A DNA stretch of 64,000 nt from CAYQQQ01 sp964420125 (GTDB taxonomy: Bacteria; Actinomycetota; Acidimicrobiia; Acidimicrobiales; Microtrichaceae). The translations under genes and the position numbers were made by a program. The notes under the pieces are model-generated. The model was not told the DNA's origin, made no database searches, and saw only the letters and a list, made by a program, of their open reading frames with translations. Below, in pieces: positions 43,114 through 52,321 of this stretch (its first letter is position 1; each line of letters starts with the position of its first letter). The stretch lies in contig CAYQQQ010000012.1 of NCBI GenBank assembly GCA_964420125.1, forward strand, positions 1 to 64,000, read 5' to 3'.

Positions 43114-44598
43114 ATGGCGAACACCGATGCACCAAGCGGCGGCCTGCCCACCGACGTCGCACCGATCGAACCGCTGCACGCCGGTGAGGTCCCGGCTTGG
43201 GACATGGAGGCCGACGTGGTGGTGGTCGGCCTCGGCGCCTCTGGCGCGGCCGCCACGATCGAGGCCGCCGAGGCCGGCGCAGAGGTGATCGCCTTGGAGT
43301 CCGCCGCCATGGGCGGCGGCACCTCGGCCATGTCGGGGGGGATCATCTACCTCGGCGGGGGCACGGCCGTGCAGATCGCCTGCGGGTACTCCGACACCCC
43401 CGAGGCCATGGCGGCGTTCCTCATGGCTGCCTGCGGCCCGGGCACCGACGAGGCCAAGGTGCGTGCCTACTGCGACAACAGCGTGGCGCACTTCGACTGG
43501 CTCGTCGCCCACGGGGTGCCCTTCGAGGGGCAGTTCCACCCTGAGCACGACATGGAGCCCTCCGACCTGTCCGGTCTCTTCTACTCCGGGGGCGAGGACT
43601 CCTGGCCGTTCACCGAGGTGGCCCCGCCGGTGCCCCGCGGCCACCACCCGCGGATCCCCGGAGCCGCCGGCGGGTTCCTCATGCAGCACCTGCTGGCCGC
43701 CGTGGCCGCCACCCCCGCACAGGTGATCACCGACGCCACCGCCCAGCGGCTGGTCGTCGAGGGCGGCGAGGTGGTCGGCCTCGAAGCCAGCGTCGACGGA
43801 GCGACCCGACTGCTGAGGGCACGTGGGGGCGTGGTGCTCGCCGCCGGCGGGTTCATGTTCAACCACCCGATGCTGGCGCAGTACTGCCCCACCGCGCTCA
43901 AGGCCAACGTGCCCCTCGGCACCCAGCACGACGACGGCCGGGGGATCCGCATGGGCCAGGGCGTCGGTGCCGCGGTGCTCGAGATGCACGAGATGGAGGT
44001 GGCCACACCGATCACCCCGCCACGGCCGATCGTGCGGGGCATCCTGGTGAACGCCAAGGGGGAGCGCTTCATCAACGAGGACACCTACTTCGGTCGCATC
44101 GGCAAGGAGGCGCTGTTCAACCAGAACGCCGAGGTGTACTTCGTGCACTCCGACGACAGCTTCGTGCTGAACAACGCCGGGTACCAGCCCCAGTGGGTGG
44201 CAGAGACCGCCGAGGAGCTCGAGTCGGAGATCGGCCTGCCCTCGGGATCGCTGGCCGCCACCCTCGAGCGCTACAACGAGCACGCCGCCCAGGGCTCCGA
44301 TCCCGAGTTCCACAAGTCATCCGACTGGGTGATCCCGCTGGAGCCTCCCTACGGCGTCATCGACATCGGCCTGGAGCGGAGCTGGTACGCCGGGTTCACC
44401 CTCGGTGGCCTGCACACCTCGACCGACAGCGCCGTGCTCGACGCCACCGGCACGGCCATCCCCGGCCTGTTCGCGGCCGGTCGCACCACCAAGGGCATCG
44501 CCGGGACCGGCTACGTGAGCGGCATCTCGCTGGGTGACGGCACCTTCTTCGGCCGGCGAGCGGGGCTGTCCGCCGCCACCCGGTCGACCGCCGGCTGA
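43114..44598 (+). CDS. FAD-dependent oxidoreductase (fumarate reductase/ketosteroid dehydrogenase-like)
   Basis: A 494-residue flavoprotein. N-terminal Rossmann motif VVVVGLGASGAAATIEAAEAG, then the GGTSAMSGGIIYLGGGT flavin-contact region, and C-terminal IAGTGYVSGISLGDGTFFGRRAG. The overall layout is that of FAD_binding_2 enzymes (fumarate reductase and 3-ketosteroid delta-1-dehydrogenase relatives). ATG 43114 is divergent from the VOC cluster. Substrate not determined. Confidence 0.87.
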   Translation: MANTDAPSGGLPTDVAPIEPLHAGEVPAWDMEADVVVVGLGASGAAATIEAAEAGAEVIALESAAMGGGTSAMSGGIIYLGGGTAVQIACGYSDTPEAMAAFLMAACGPGTDEAKVRAYCDNSVAHFDWLVAHGVPFEGQFHPEHDMEPSDLSGLFYSGGEDSWPFTEVAPPVPRGHHPRIPGAAGGFLMQHLLAAVAATPAQVITDATAQRLVVEGGEVVGLEASVDGATRLLRARGGVVLAAGGFMFNHPMLAQYCPTALKANVPLGTQHDDGRGIRMGQGVGAAVLEMHEMEVATPITPPRPIVRGILVNAKGERFINEDTYFGRIGKEALFNQNAEVYFVHSDDSFVLNNAGYQPQWVAETAEELESEIGLPSGSLAATLERYNEHAAQGSDPEFHKSSDWVIPLEPPYGVIDIGLERSWYAGFTLGGLHTSTDSAVLDATGTAIPGLFAAGRTTKGIAGTGYVSGISLGDGTFFGRRAGLSAATRSTAG

Positions 44599-44731
44599 TC
44601 ACCCGCGGACGGCCCCCAGCGGAGATCGGGGCTTCCGAACCCGCCCTGACCGCGACCGGTCGATCCCACGGTGCAAGATGTGCGCTGCGGTCGCCGGGGG
44701 CAACCGACCTCACGGCTGCGAAGGGGTGAGC

Positions 44732-47083
44732 ATGTTCGGTCGTCTCGGGTCGTGGTGCCACGACCGCCGTTGGGTCGTGGTGGTGCTGTGGGTCGGCTCG
44801 CTGATCCTCGTCAACGTCATCGCCGGCGGGATCGGGGACTCCTACCGCCAGGACTTCTCCCTCGACGGCTTCGAGTCGACGGAGGGCTTCACGCTGGTCG
44901 AATCGGCGTTCGACGACGGCAGCGGCTCGCCGCAGTCCGGCCAGATCGTCTTCGAGGCCCAACAGGGAGTCGACGACCCCGAGGTGCGGGCCGCCATGGA
45001 GGGGCTGTTCGCCGAGGTGGCCGAGATCCAGGACGTGACCGCAGTCCAGAGCCCCTACGACGACGGCGGCGGGTTCCAGATCGCCGGTCAGGGCGACGCG
45101 GCCGGTCGCATCGCCTACGCGACCGTCAACCTGCCAGAGGACATCGACTTCACCCGCGCCGGCGAGATCGCCAAGGAGATCCGCGAGCAGGTTCCCGACG
45201 TGGACGGTGTGCGCGTCGAGATGGGAGGACTGCTCTTCGCCGAGTTCGAGCAGCCGTCGGCCGAGTTGTTCGGGCTCGCGTTCGCCATCATCATCCTGAT
45301 CGTCGCGTTCGGATCGGTGCTGGCCATGGGCCTGCCGGTATCAGTCGGCCTGTTCGGCATCGGCATGGGCGGCGCCTTCGTGATCCTCGCCAGCTACGTG
45401 CTGCAGGTCCCCGACTTCGCCCCGTTCGTCGGCCTCATGATCGGCCTCGGTGTCGGCATCGACTACGCGCTGCTGATCGTGACCCGCCACCGCGAGCAGC
45501 TCCACCACGGCCACGACGTGCGCGAGTCGGTGGCCATCGCCATGGACACCGCCGGCCGATCGGTCGTGTTCGCGGGTGCGACCGTGGTCATCTCGCTGCT
45601 GGGGATGCTCCTGATGGGCATCCCCTTCATCGGCGGGCTCGGCATCACCGCCTCGCTGACCGTGGCCGCCACGGTGGTGGCTGCGGTCACCCTGCTCCCC
45701 GCACTGCTCGGCTTCGCGGGGGAGAACATCGAGCGCACCAAGTGGCGTGGTCTCGTGGCCGCCGGCTTCGTCGCCCTCGCCCTGGTGGGGGCAGGGCTGG
45801 GGATCCCCGCACTCACCGGCGTCGGCCTCGTGCTGGCACTGGCCACGATCGTCCTGGGCTTCTTCCTGGGACCGCTCAAGCAGGAGGTGCCCCACCGCGC
45901 GTCCAGACCGCGCCACGAGACCCTCGCCTACCGGTGGAGCCGGGTCATCCAGCGGCGCCCGTGGACGGCGACCCTGGCCGCCTCCGCGTTGCTCCTGGTG
46001 CTGGCCATCCCGGTCCTGCAGCTCCGACTCGGCTTCTCCGACGAGAGCAACTTCGCTGATGACACCACGACCAAGCAGGCCTACGACCTCGTCTCGGAGG
46101 GCTTCGGGGAAGGCTCGACCGGGCCGGTCTACCTCGTCGCTCCCGTCGAGGATGCCGAGCAGGTCGGCACGCTGTCGGCAGTCACCGAGACCGTGGCCGC
46201 CGACGGCGAGGTCGCATCGGTGCTGGGCCCCCAGCCCGACGACGTAGAGGACCCGACGGCGGTGCGCTGGCTGGTGACCCCCAGAGGCGGTCCGCAGGAC
46301 GAGTCGACGACCGAGCTCGTGGGCCGACTTCGCTCCGACGTCCTGCCACCGATCGAGGACGCGGCGGGAGCCGAGGTCCTGGTCACGGGACTCGTCGCGG
46401 CCAACACCGACATGTCGGCGTACATGTCGGAGCGGATGCCGATCTTCTTCGGCGCCGTGCTCGCCCTGTCGTTCCTGCTCCTCATGGTCGTGTTCCGCTC
46501 GCTGCTGGTACCGCTCAAGGCCGTGATCATGAACCTGCTCTCCATCGGCGCCGCGTACGGCGTGATCATCGCCATGTTCCAGTGGGGTTGGCTCGGCAGC
46601 ATCACGGGGGTGCAACCGGGCCCCATCGAGGCCTGGGTGCCGATGATGCTGTTCGCCGTGGTGTTCGGCCTCTCGATGGACTACGAGGTCTTCCTCCTGT
46701 CACGCGTGCGCGAGGAGTTGCGTCGCACCGGCGACAGCCGCACCTCGGTGGCGGACGGACTGGCCGCCACCGCCAAGGTCATCACCGCAGCCGCCGCGAT
46801 CATGGTCGTGGTGTTCGGCAGCTTCATGCTCGAGTTCGAGCGCACCATGAAGATGATGGGCGTCGGTCTCGCCACCGCGATCTTCCTCGACGCCACGATC
46901 GTCCGACTGGTGCTCGTGCCCGGCACCATGGAGCTGCTGGGCGATCGCAACTGGTGGCTGCCCGGTTGGCTCGACCGGATCCTTCCCGATCTGGACGTCG
47001 AAGGCCATGCACCGCCCGAGGACCACCAGGACGATCCCGGCGACAGCCGCGAGCTCGAACCGGTTCACGCCAGCGTCGAGTAG
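44732..47083 (+). CDS. MMPL/RND-family membrane transporter
   Basis: A 783-residue MmpL-type transporter. Two halves each have one leading membrane helix and a large extracytoplasmic loop, then five more helices; VGLMIGLGVGIDYALLIVTR and FAVVFGLSMDYEVFLLSRVREEL are the characteristic helix-4 segments with the Asp-Tyr pairs for proton coupling. ATG 44732 has AAGGGG 5 bp upstream; GTG 44726 would swallow it. Possible roles are lipid or siderophore export. Confidence 0.92.
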   Translation: MFGRLGSWCHDRRWVVVVLWVGSLILVNVIAGGIGDSYRQDFSLDGFESTEGFTLVESAFDDGSGSPQSGQIVFEAQQGVDDPEVRAAMEGLFAEVAEIQDVTAVQSPYDDGGGFQIAGQGDAAGRIAYATVNLPEDIDFTRAGEIAKEIREQVPDVDGVRVEMGGLLFAEFEQPSAELFGLAFAIIILIVAFGSVLAMGLPVSVGLFGIGMGGAFVILASYVLQVPDFAPFVGLMIGLGVGIDYALLIVTRHREQLHHGHDVRESVAIAMDTAGRSVVFAGATVVISLLGMLLMGIPFIGGLGITASLTVAATVVAAVTLLPALLGFAGENIERTKWRGLVAAGFVALALVGAGLGIPALTGVGLVLALATIVLGFFLGPLKQEVPHRASRPRHETLAYRWSRVIQRRPWTATLAASALLLVLAIPVLQLRLGFSDESNFADDTTTKQAYDLVSEGFGEGSTGPVYLVAPVEDAEQVGTLSAVTETVAADGEVASVLGPQPDDVEDPTAVRWLVTPRGGPQDESTTELVGRLRSDVLPPIEDAAGAEVLVTGLVAANTDMSAYMSERMPIFFGAVLALSFLLLMVVFRSLLVPLKAVIMNLLSIGAAYGVIIAMFQWGWLGSITGVQPGPIEAWVPMMLFAVVFGLSMDYEVFLLSRVREELRRTGDSRTSVADGLAATAKVITAAAAIMVVVFGSFMLEFERTMKMMGVGLATAIFLDATIVRLVLVPGTMELLGDRNWWLPGWLDRILPDLDVEGHAPPEDHQDDPGDSRELEPVHASVE

Positions 47084-47119
47084 AGGGACGCTCCTGACCG
47101 ACGGCTGTCCGCTCGCTGA

Positions 47120-48499
47120 TCACCCGCGGAGGGCCGCCACCTCGGCGAAGGCCTCCTCGAGGCAGGCGCCGAACCGCTCGGGATCCTCGATCGCGCCGAC
47201 GTCCATCGTGACGCCCAGGTGACAGGTGCCCCGGTAGGACATGAGCGTGATGTTGGCGGCCGAGCCGAGCGTCGGACCGAACACGTGGAACGACTCCAGG
47301 TGGGCGCCGCCCACGTACACGTCCGCGTCGAACCCGGGCACGTTGCTGGCCAGCAGGTCCACGTTCTTGAGCATCGCCGCCGTGACGTCCACCGGGAGGA
47401 GGTTGAGCACCCCGGCGATGGCCGAGGCGTAGGGGATGGCCGGATCCGCTCGGAGGCCGGTGCAGATCCGGTTGACCTCCGTCATCCGCTCCTTCGCCGT
47501 GGCCTCCCCCACCGGCAGGTCGAAGCGCTCCAGGGTGATGCGGTTGCCCCCCATGGCGTCCCCCTCGGTGCGCACGCTGACCGGCATGCACACCCTGACG
47601 TGGTCGGTCGCGGACCCGTGGACCTCGTGGTAGCGGTGCATGGCGATCGACACCGCGGCGAGGAAGGCGTCGTTGAGCGTGGAGCCCACCTCGTGCGCCG
47701 CGTCCATGAGCGGCTGGAGCGGCACGTCGAGCAGCAGGTGGTGGTGACGGGTCCGTCGACCGGTCATGACCGGTGACCCGGTCCGCACCACGGGCCGCAC
47801 GAAGCGGGCGATCGCCGCGCCCGTCTGCACGCCGCCGGTCACCGCGCCGATCGGCGCCCGCGCCAGGTGCACGGCGTTGCGAGCCGCCCCCCTCGCCATC
47901 GCGTCCGCCGCATCCATCGTCCGCCGAGCGTGGAACCCCACCGTCTCCGCGACCCGCTCGCCGAGGCCATGAGCTCTCACGGGGGGTGCCGCGGGCATCT
48001 CGCCCATCGCCGGCGGCTCGGGTTCGAGGTCCACCACGTGCGCCGCGAGGTCCACCCCCCCGATGCCGTCGGTGAGCGCGTGGTGGATCTTCATCACCAG
48101 CGCGGAGCGGTCCTGCGGCAGGTCCTCGAACAGGGTGAACTCCCACAGCGGCCGATCGCGATCGAACGCGGTCAGCCCGGCCACGCGGGCGAAGTCGATC
48201 ACGTCGTCCATCCCGCCCTCTCGGTGGACCCGGCCCCGGTGGAGGTGCAACGACAGGTCGAACTCCGAGTCGACCACCCACCTCGGCGGCGCGAGGCCCA
48301 ACGGCGACTCCACCAGCTTCTCTCGGAACCGCGGGCTGAGGCGGGTGGCGCGCTCGACGCGCTCGCTCAGCACCTGCCAGTCAGGGGTGCGCTCGAAGGT
48401 GGCGATGGCCACGATGGTGGCGCGCAACAAGGGATCTCGCTCGAGGGTGACGGTGAACGCGTCGACCGGGCCGATGTGGGCTTCGAGTGCTTCTGGCAT
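47120..48499 (-). CDS. Wax ester synthase/diacylglycerol acyltransferase (WS/DGAT)
   Basis: A 459-residue acyltransferase that makes triacylglycerol or wax esters from acyl-CoA. Active-site motif HHALTDG (the HHxxxDG family) is intact, preceded by LWEFTLFEDLP and followed by LNDAFLAAVSIAMHRY and NITLMSYRGTCHLGVTMD. ATG 48499 is preceded by GAGGAGG at the right spacing; the upstream GTG (48517) would contain it. An AGAGCCC/GGGCTCT inverted repeat lies at 48527-48552. Confidence 0.93.
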   Translation of the reverse strand: MPEALEAHIGPVDAFTVTLERDPLLRATIVAIATFERTPDWQVLSERVERATRLSPRFREKLVESPLGLAPPRWVVDSEFDLSLHLHRGRVHREGGMDDVIDFARVAGLTAFDRDRPLWEFTLFEDLPQDRSALVMKIHHALTDGIGGVDLAAHVVDLEPEPPAMGEMPAAPPVRAHGLGERVAETVGFHARRTMDAADAMARGAARNAVHLARAPIGAVTGGVQTGAAIARFVRPVVRTGSPVMTGRRTRHHHLLLDVPLQPLMDAAHEVGSTLNDAFLAAVSIAMHRYHEVHGSATDHVRVCMPVSVRTEGDAMGGNRITLERFDLPVGEATAKERMTEVNRICTGLRADPAIPYASAIAGVLNLLPVDVTAAMLKNVDLLASNVPGFDADVYVGGAHLESFHVFGPTLGSAANITLMSYRGTCHLGVTMDVGAIEDPERFGACLEEAFAEVAALRG

Positions 48500-48526
48500 G
48501 GGTCGACCTCCTCGCACGGAGACGGC

Positions 48527-48552
48527 AGAGCCCCCGGGAGCGGTAGGGCTCT
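48527..48552. promoter_or_regulatory. Inverted repeat upstream of WS/DGAT
   Basis: AGAGCCC-N12-GGGCTCT, a 7-bp perfect repeat in the 5' region 28 bp before the WS/DGAT ATG. Could be an operator or a weak terminator for the upstream esterase transcript. No preference from sequence alone. Confidence 0.4.
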
Positions 48553-48665
48553 ACCCCCATCGTGACAGGTCGTTGCGGTGCGCAGGGCCTCGGAGTGGTC
48601 CGAACGCGGGAGCGCCGGGAACCAGGACCGCTCCCCGCCGCCGACTGCCACCGCGAGCGGTGCTC

Positions 48666-49784
48666 TCAGCCGCGGGCTGCGTCGAGGAAGTGCTCGAGCT
48701 CGGTGCGGTTGGCCGCCGGATGGGGGACGTGGGTGCGCCACATCCACGGCACCGGCGCCCCCGCCGCGTCGTCGACCACGTCGAGGCGGTACAGGTCGGG
48801 ACGCTGCAGCGCCTCGTAGCGGTCGGCCATGCCCTCGGGATCCTCGATGGGGATGAGCGGGTCCTGCGGGCCGGCGATGGCGTACACCGGTGAGTCCGAA
48901 CGGTCGACGTGGCCCACCGGCGAGAGGGCGGCCAGCAGGGCCGGGTCCAACGACGACAGGTCGATGTCCACGAGCTCGCCCTGGCGCTGCGCCTCCGCCA
49001 GGGCCACGGGGACCGTGAGGGCGAGGTCGGACGGGCCCGCTTCGGCTACCGCAGCGGCCACCCGCGGCGAGTGGCCGGCGAGCTCGGCAGGCAGCCAGGC
49101 CGGTGCGTGCTGCCCCGCTGCCACCGCCTGCATCATGGCCGCCCAGGCACCCCAGGAGTGGCCCCACACCACGATGCGACGAGGATCGAGGCGAAGCTCG
49201 CCGGCTTGGGCCTTCAGGTAGCGGACGGCGACGTCGAGGTCCTGGGCCGCCACCGCCTCGGTGGGGAAGACCTGTCCGTTCGGACCCGGCACGGGCACGT
49301 TCAGCCGGTAGTTGAGCGCCACCACCGTCCAACCCCGCTGCACCTGGCGGGCGAGGAGGTCGGCGGGGTAGTCGGCTCCGCCGAGGCCGGACTTGTCGCC
49401 CGCCACGCTGAAGCCGCCGTGCACCCAGACGATCACCGGGCGGGGGGCTCCGGCGGCCCCCGGCGGCTCGTACAGGTCGAAGGTGTGCGAACCGCGATAC
49501 GTCGTGCCGAAGAGCTCGCCTTGGCACGACTCGTCCGACCCGCTGGGGCAGCCCTCCAGTCCACCGGCCAGGTAGGGCACGTCGAGTGCGCTCGGCGCCG
49601 GCAGCGCCACGGACTCCGCGCCCTGGAAGTCCCCGGTGGTGGACGGATCCGCCACGTAGCGCGGCACGCTCGGGATCGCCGGGGTCGGTGCCGAGGTGCA
49701 GGCCGCGAGCAACGCGAGCGCTGCGAACGCTCCGACCCATCCCATCGTCGCCCACCGTGACGGAGCTCCACGTCCCAGCTGCAT
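48666..49784 (-). CDS. Esterase/alpha-beta-hydrolase lipoprotein
   Basis: A 372-residue secreted esterase. Signal peptide with lipobox LLAAC (residues ~12-29). The carboxylesterase-like core has an HGGF oxyanion motif (VWVHGGFSVAG), nucleophile elbow GHSWGAW and a likely catalytic Asp in AGPQDPL. ATG 49784 follows GAGGAGGGCGAG at good distance; longer frames upstream are antisense. Located 119 bp after the SDR on the same strand. Substrate unknown. Confidence 0.83.
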   Translation of the reverse strand: MQLGRGAPSRWATMGWVGAFAALALLAACTSAPTPAIPSVPRYVADPSTTGDFQGAESVALPAPSALDVPYLAGGLEGCPSGSDESCQGELFGTTYRGSHTFDLYEPPGAAGAPRPVIVWVHGGFSVAGDKSGLGGADYPADLLARQVQRGWTVVALNYRLNVPVPGPNGQVFPTEAVAAQDLDVAVRYLKAQAGELRLDPRRIVVWGHSWGAWAAMMQAVAAGQHAPAWLPAELAGHSPRVAAAVAEAGPSDLALTVPVALAEAQRQGELVDIDLSSLDPALLAALSPVGHVDRSDSPVYAIAGPQDPLIPIEDPEGMADRYEALQRPDLYRLDVVDDAAGAPVPWMWRTHVPHPAANRTELEHFLDAARG

Positions 49785-49903
49785 CTCGCCCTCCTCGCTC
49801 GGCGGCCAGCGTACCCGGCGCTCCCGACGCGTGTCGTCGCGCGCGAGCACCGCTGACCCGAGCGGACCTCCGTCGTCGAGGGGGCGGAGGAGGAGTCGCT
49901 GCG

Positions 49904-50713
49904 TCACATCACGAGGATCCCGCCGTCGCAGGAGATCACCTCTCCCACCGTGTAGGCCCCCGCCCGTGAGCACAGGTAGAGGGTGAGCCCGGCGACGTCC
50001 TCCGCGGTGCCCACCCGGCCACGCGGCGTCATCTGGCCCACCGCGTCCCAGTCGGTGCCCTCCACGTCGCCGCCCGTGCCCACTCCGGTGCTCAGCATCC
50101 AGGTGGGGAACGGACCCGGCGCGATGGCGTTCACCAGGATGTTGCGACCGACCAGGCGCGCTCCCATCTGCCGGGTCAGCGCGTGCAGCGCCGCCTTCGA
50201 CGGTCCGTAGGACCAGGTGTCGAACGTCGGCGAGCGGATGCCGTCCACCGAGCCGATGTTCACCACCCGCGAGGGCTCCTCCGCCGTGGCCCGAGCCTCG
50301 AGCAGCGGGAGCAGGCGCTGGGTGAGGAAGAACACGCCTTTCACGTTGGTGTCCATCACCTTGTCCCACCCGTTCTCGGGGAACTCCTCCAGGGAGGCGC
50401 CCCAGGAGACTCCGGCGTTGTTCACCAGGATGTCGAGGTGGTCCTCTCGCGCTGCGAGCCGGTCGGCGAGGTCGCCGACGCCGTCGAGTCCGGAGAGGTC
50501 CGCCGGCAGCGACACCACCTCGGCGTCGAACTGCTCGGCGAGCCGGTTCGCGGTGGCGTCGCACACCTCGGCCTTGCGGGAGCTCAGGAAGACCCTCGCC
50601 CCGTTGGCCGCCAGTCCCGCGGCGATCATCTCCCCGATCCCCCGGGATCCACCCGTGACGAGGGCGGCCTTCCCCTCGACGGAGAACAGGTGCTGGAGTC
50701 GGAGGTCGGTCAT
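49904..50713 (-). CDS. SDR-family NAD(P)-dependent oxidoreductase
   Basis: A 269-residue classical SDR: TGGSRGIG cofactor motif, NNAG, catalytic Ser in VVNIGSVDG, YGPSKAALH (YxxxK), and the GRVGTAEDVAGLTLYLCS, DGGILVM C-terminus. Likely reduces or oxidises a hydroxyacyl or sugar-type substrate; C-terminal VGEVISCDGG is standard. Confidence 0.92.
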   Translation of the reverse strand: MTDLRLQHLFSVEGKAALVTGGSRGIGEMIAAGLAANGARVFLSSRKAEVCDATANRLAEQFDAEVVSLPADLSGLDGVGDLADRLAAREDHLDILVNNAGVSWGASLEEFPENGWDKVMDTNVKGVFFLTQRLLPLLEARATAEEPSRVVNIGSVDGIRSPTFDTWSYGPSKAALHALTRQMGARLVGRNILVNAIAPGPFPTWMLSTGVGTGGDVEGTDWDAVGQMTPRGRVGTAEDVAGLTLYLCSRAGAYTVGEVISCDGGILVM

Positions 50714-50842
50714 GTTCGCTCCCAGGCGCTCGGGTGTCGTGGCGGCGCGAGCCTACGGTGCGCAGCGCCCCCACCGGTTGCCGGTGCCGCCACAATTGAG
50801 GTCATCCTCGCCGTTCGCCGCTCACGCCCCGCCGCCCTGGCC

Positions 50843-51997
50843 ATGCTGTTCGGACTCGGCGTCCTCGTCGCGTGCAGCTCTCCTGCACCCGAGCCGGTCG
50901 GACCCAACGAGCGCGAGCCGACCGCCGGGCCGGAGGCGGGCGCGGAGCGAGACGGGCGACCGACGGCGCTGCGCCCGGCGTCGGGCCTGCTCTTCGGCAC
51001 GCCGATCTACGACGGGGACTTCGCCGACCCCTTCGTGCTGGTGGACGGCGACACCTTCTACGCCTACGCCACCAACACGACCGGGGCCAACCTCCCGGTG
51101 CTGCGGGTCCACAACAGCCCGATCGCCGAGTACCACGGCGACGCCTTCCCCGAGCTGCCCGACTGGTCGGAGCCGGGATTCGTGTGGGCGCCTGCCGTGG
51201 TGCGGATCGACGACCGCTTCGTGCTCTACTACGCCACCCGCGTCGCCGGCACGACCATGCAGTGCATCTCCCGGGCGGTGTCTGCCGACCCCCTCGGGCC
51301 GTTCGTGGACGGCTCCGCAGAACCGCTGGTGTGCCAGCGCGACCTGGGAGGTTCGATCGACCCCAGCGTCGTCGTCGACGCCGCCGGCGAGCGATGGCTG
51401 CTGTTCAAGGACGACGGGAACTGCTGCGGACTGCCCACGTCGATCTGGTCACAGCGGCTGACCCCTGACGGGCTGGGCGTGCAGGGGCCGATGCACGAGC
51501 TGCTGACGGCCGACGCGCCGTGGGAGGGTGAGCTGATCGAGGGCCCCTCCATGGTGCGCGACGGCGACGAGTACCTGCTCTTCTACTCGGCGAACGACTG
51601 GGCCTCGGAGGACTACGGCATCGGCTGGGCGCGCTGCGCCTCACCGTCGGGACCGTGCGAGAAGGCCAGCGACCGCGCACCGTGGATGACCTCGACCACC
51701 TTCGCCCGCGGCCCCGGCGGGCAGGAGTTCTTCGACGCCGTCGGCGAGCGATGGATGGTGTACCACGGCTGGGCCGAGGACCAGGCCGGTCAGGAGGGTG
51801 CCCAGCGCCGGCTCTTCCTCGACATCGTGAACGTCCGCGACGGTCAGCCGCAGCGGGTCGGCGGTCGACGGAGCTGGACAACCGTGGCCGTCGTGGTGCT
51901 GGGCGTGCTGGTGGTGGCCGGTTCCGTCGTCCTCGTGCTGCGTCGGCGTGCCAGGCGGACGAACGAGGACGTCGGTGACGAGTTACCACTTGACTAA
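50843..51997 (+). CDS. GH43-like glycoside hydrolase lipoprotein with C-terminal membrane segment
   Basis: A ~384-residue protein. The N-terminal stretch MLFGLGVLVACSS is a lipobox, with basic residues (RRSRPAALA) just upstream of the first ATG that look like the rest of the signal peptide; no better start codon exists in that stretch. The body is a five-bladed-propeller glycosidase: YDGDFADPFVLVDGDTFYAYAT (catalytic Asp region), WAPAVVRID, and EGELIEGPSMVRDGDEYLLFYS (catalytic Glu). A second membrane segment (VAVVVLGVLVVAGSVVLVL) ends in RRRARR. Substrate likely arabinan/xylan-type. Confidence 0.78.
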   Translation: MLFGLGVLVACSSPAPEPVGPNEREPTAGPEAGAERDGRPTALRPASGLLFGTPIYDGDFADPFVLVDGDTFYAYATNTTGANLPVLRVHNSPIAEYHGDAFPELPDWSEPGFVWAPAVVRIDDRFVLYYATRVAGTTMQCISRAVSADPLGPFVDGSAEPLVCQRDLGGSIDPSVVVDAAGERWLLFKDDGNCCGLPTSIWSQRLTPDGLGVQGPMHELLTADAPWEGELIEGPSMVRDGDEYLLFYSANDWASEDYGIGWARCASPSGPCEKASDRAPWMTSTTFARGPGGQEFFDAVGERWMVYHGWAEDQAGQEGAQRRLFLDIVNVRDGQPQRVGGRRSWTTVAVVVLGVLVVAGSVVLVLRRRARRTNEDVGDELPLD

Positions 51998-52000
51998 GTG
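51989..52000. promoter_or_regulatory. CTTGACTAAGTG motif, copy 1
   Basis: A 12-bp motif inside the near-palindrome CCACTTGACTAAGTGG (51987-52001 region), overlapping the stop of the GH43-like gene. A related copy is at 52271. TTGACT-N18-TACGGT (from 51990) also resembles a promoter reading toward the molybdoenzyme. Confidence 0.45.
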
Positions 52001-52321
52001 GCGAGGGCCTGGGTACGGTCGGGTGAGCGGGCACGCAACGCCTCCACGTTCGCCCCCCGACCTGCGATGCACGGAACCCCTCCCCCGACCGCGTCGCAGG
52101 AACGGTCACAGGGCCCGGTTCCCGATCAACCCACCGTGAACGGGCACCGGGCCCTGCATCCCCCCGCTTCGGATCCCTCTGATCGAGCAGGCGGCCGAAC
52201 GGGCACTTACGGTCCCCGTGGACAGCCCTTCAGGCAACCACTGTTGCCAGCCGATGAGATCCACTAGGTTCTTGACCAAGTGAATCGAACATTGGACGGC
52301 ACTACTGCTCGGGAGGCACCC
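51998..52321. other. 324-bp intergenic region before the molybdoenzyme
   Basis: No gene. It begins right after the GH43-like stop, holds a possible promoter at its left end and the second CTTGACCAAGTG motif near its right end. The middle is GC-rich filler with no hairpin I would call a terminator. Confidence 0.6.
52271..52282. promoter_or_regulatory. CTTGACCAAGTG motif, copy 2
   Basis: Second copy of the 12-bp motif, differing at one base, about 40 bp upstream of the molybdoenzyme ATG. Two copies 282 bp apart around one intergenic region suit an operator pair for a dimeric repressor. Confidence 0.45.
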
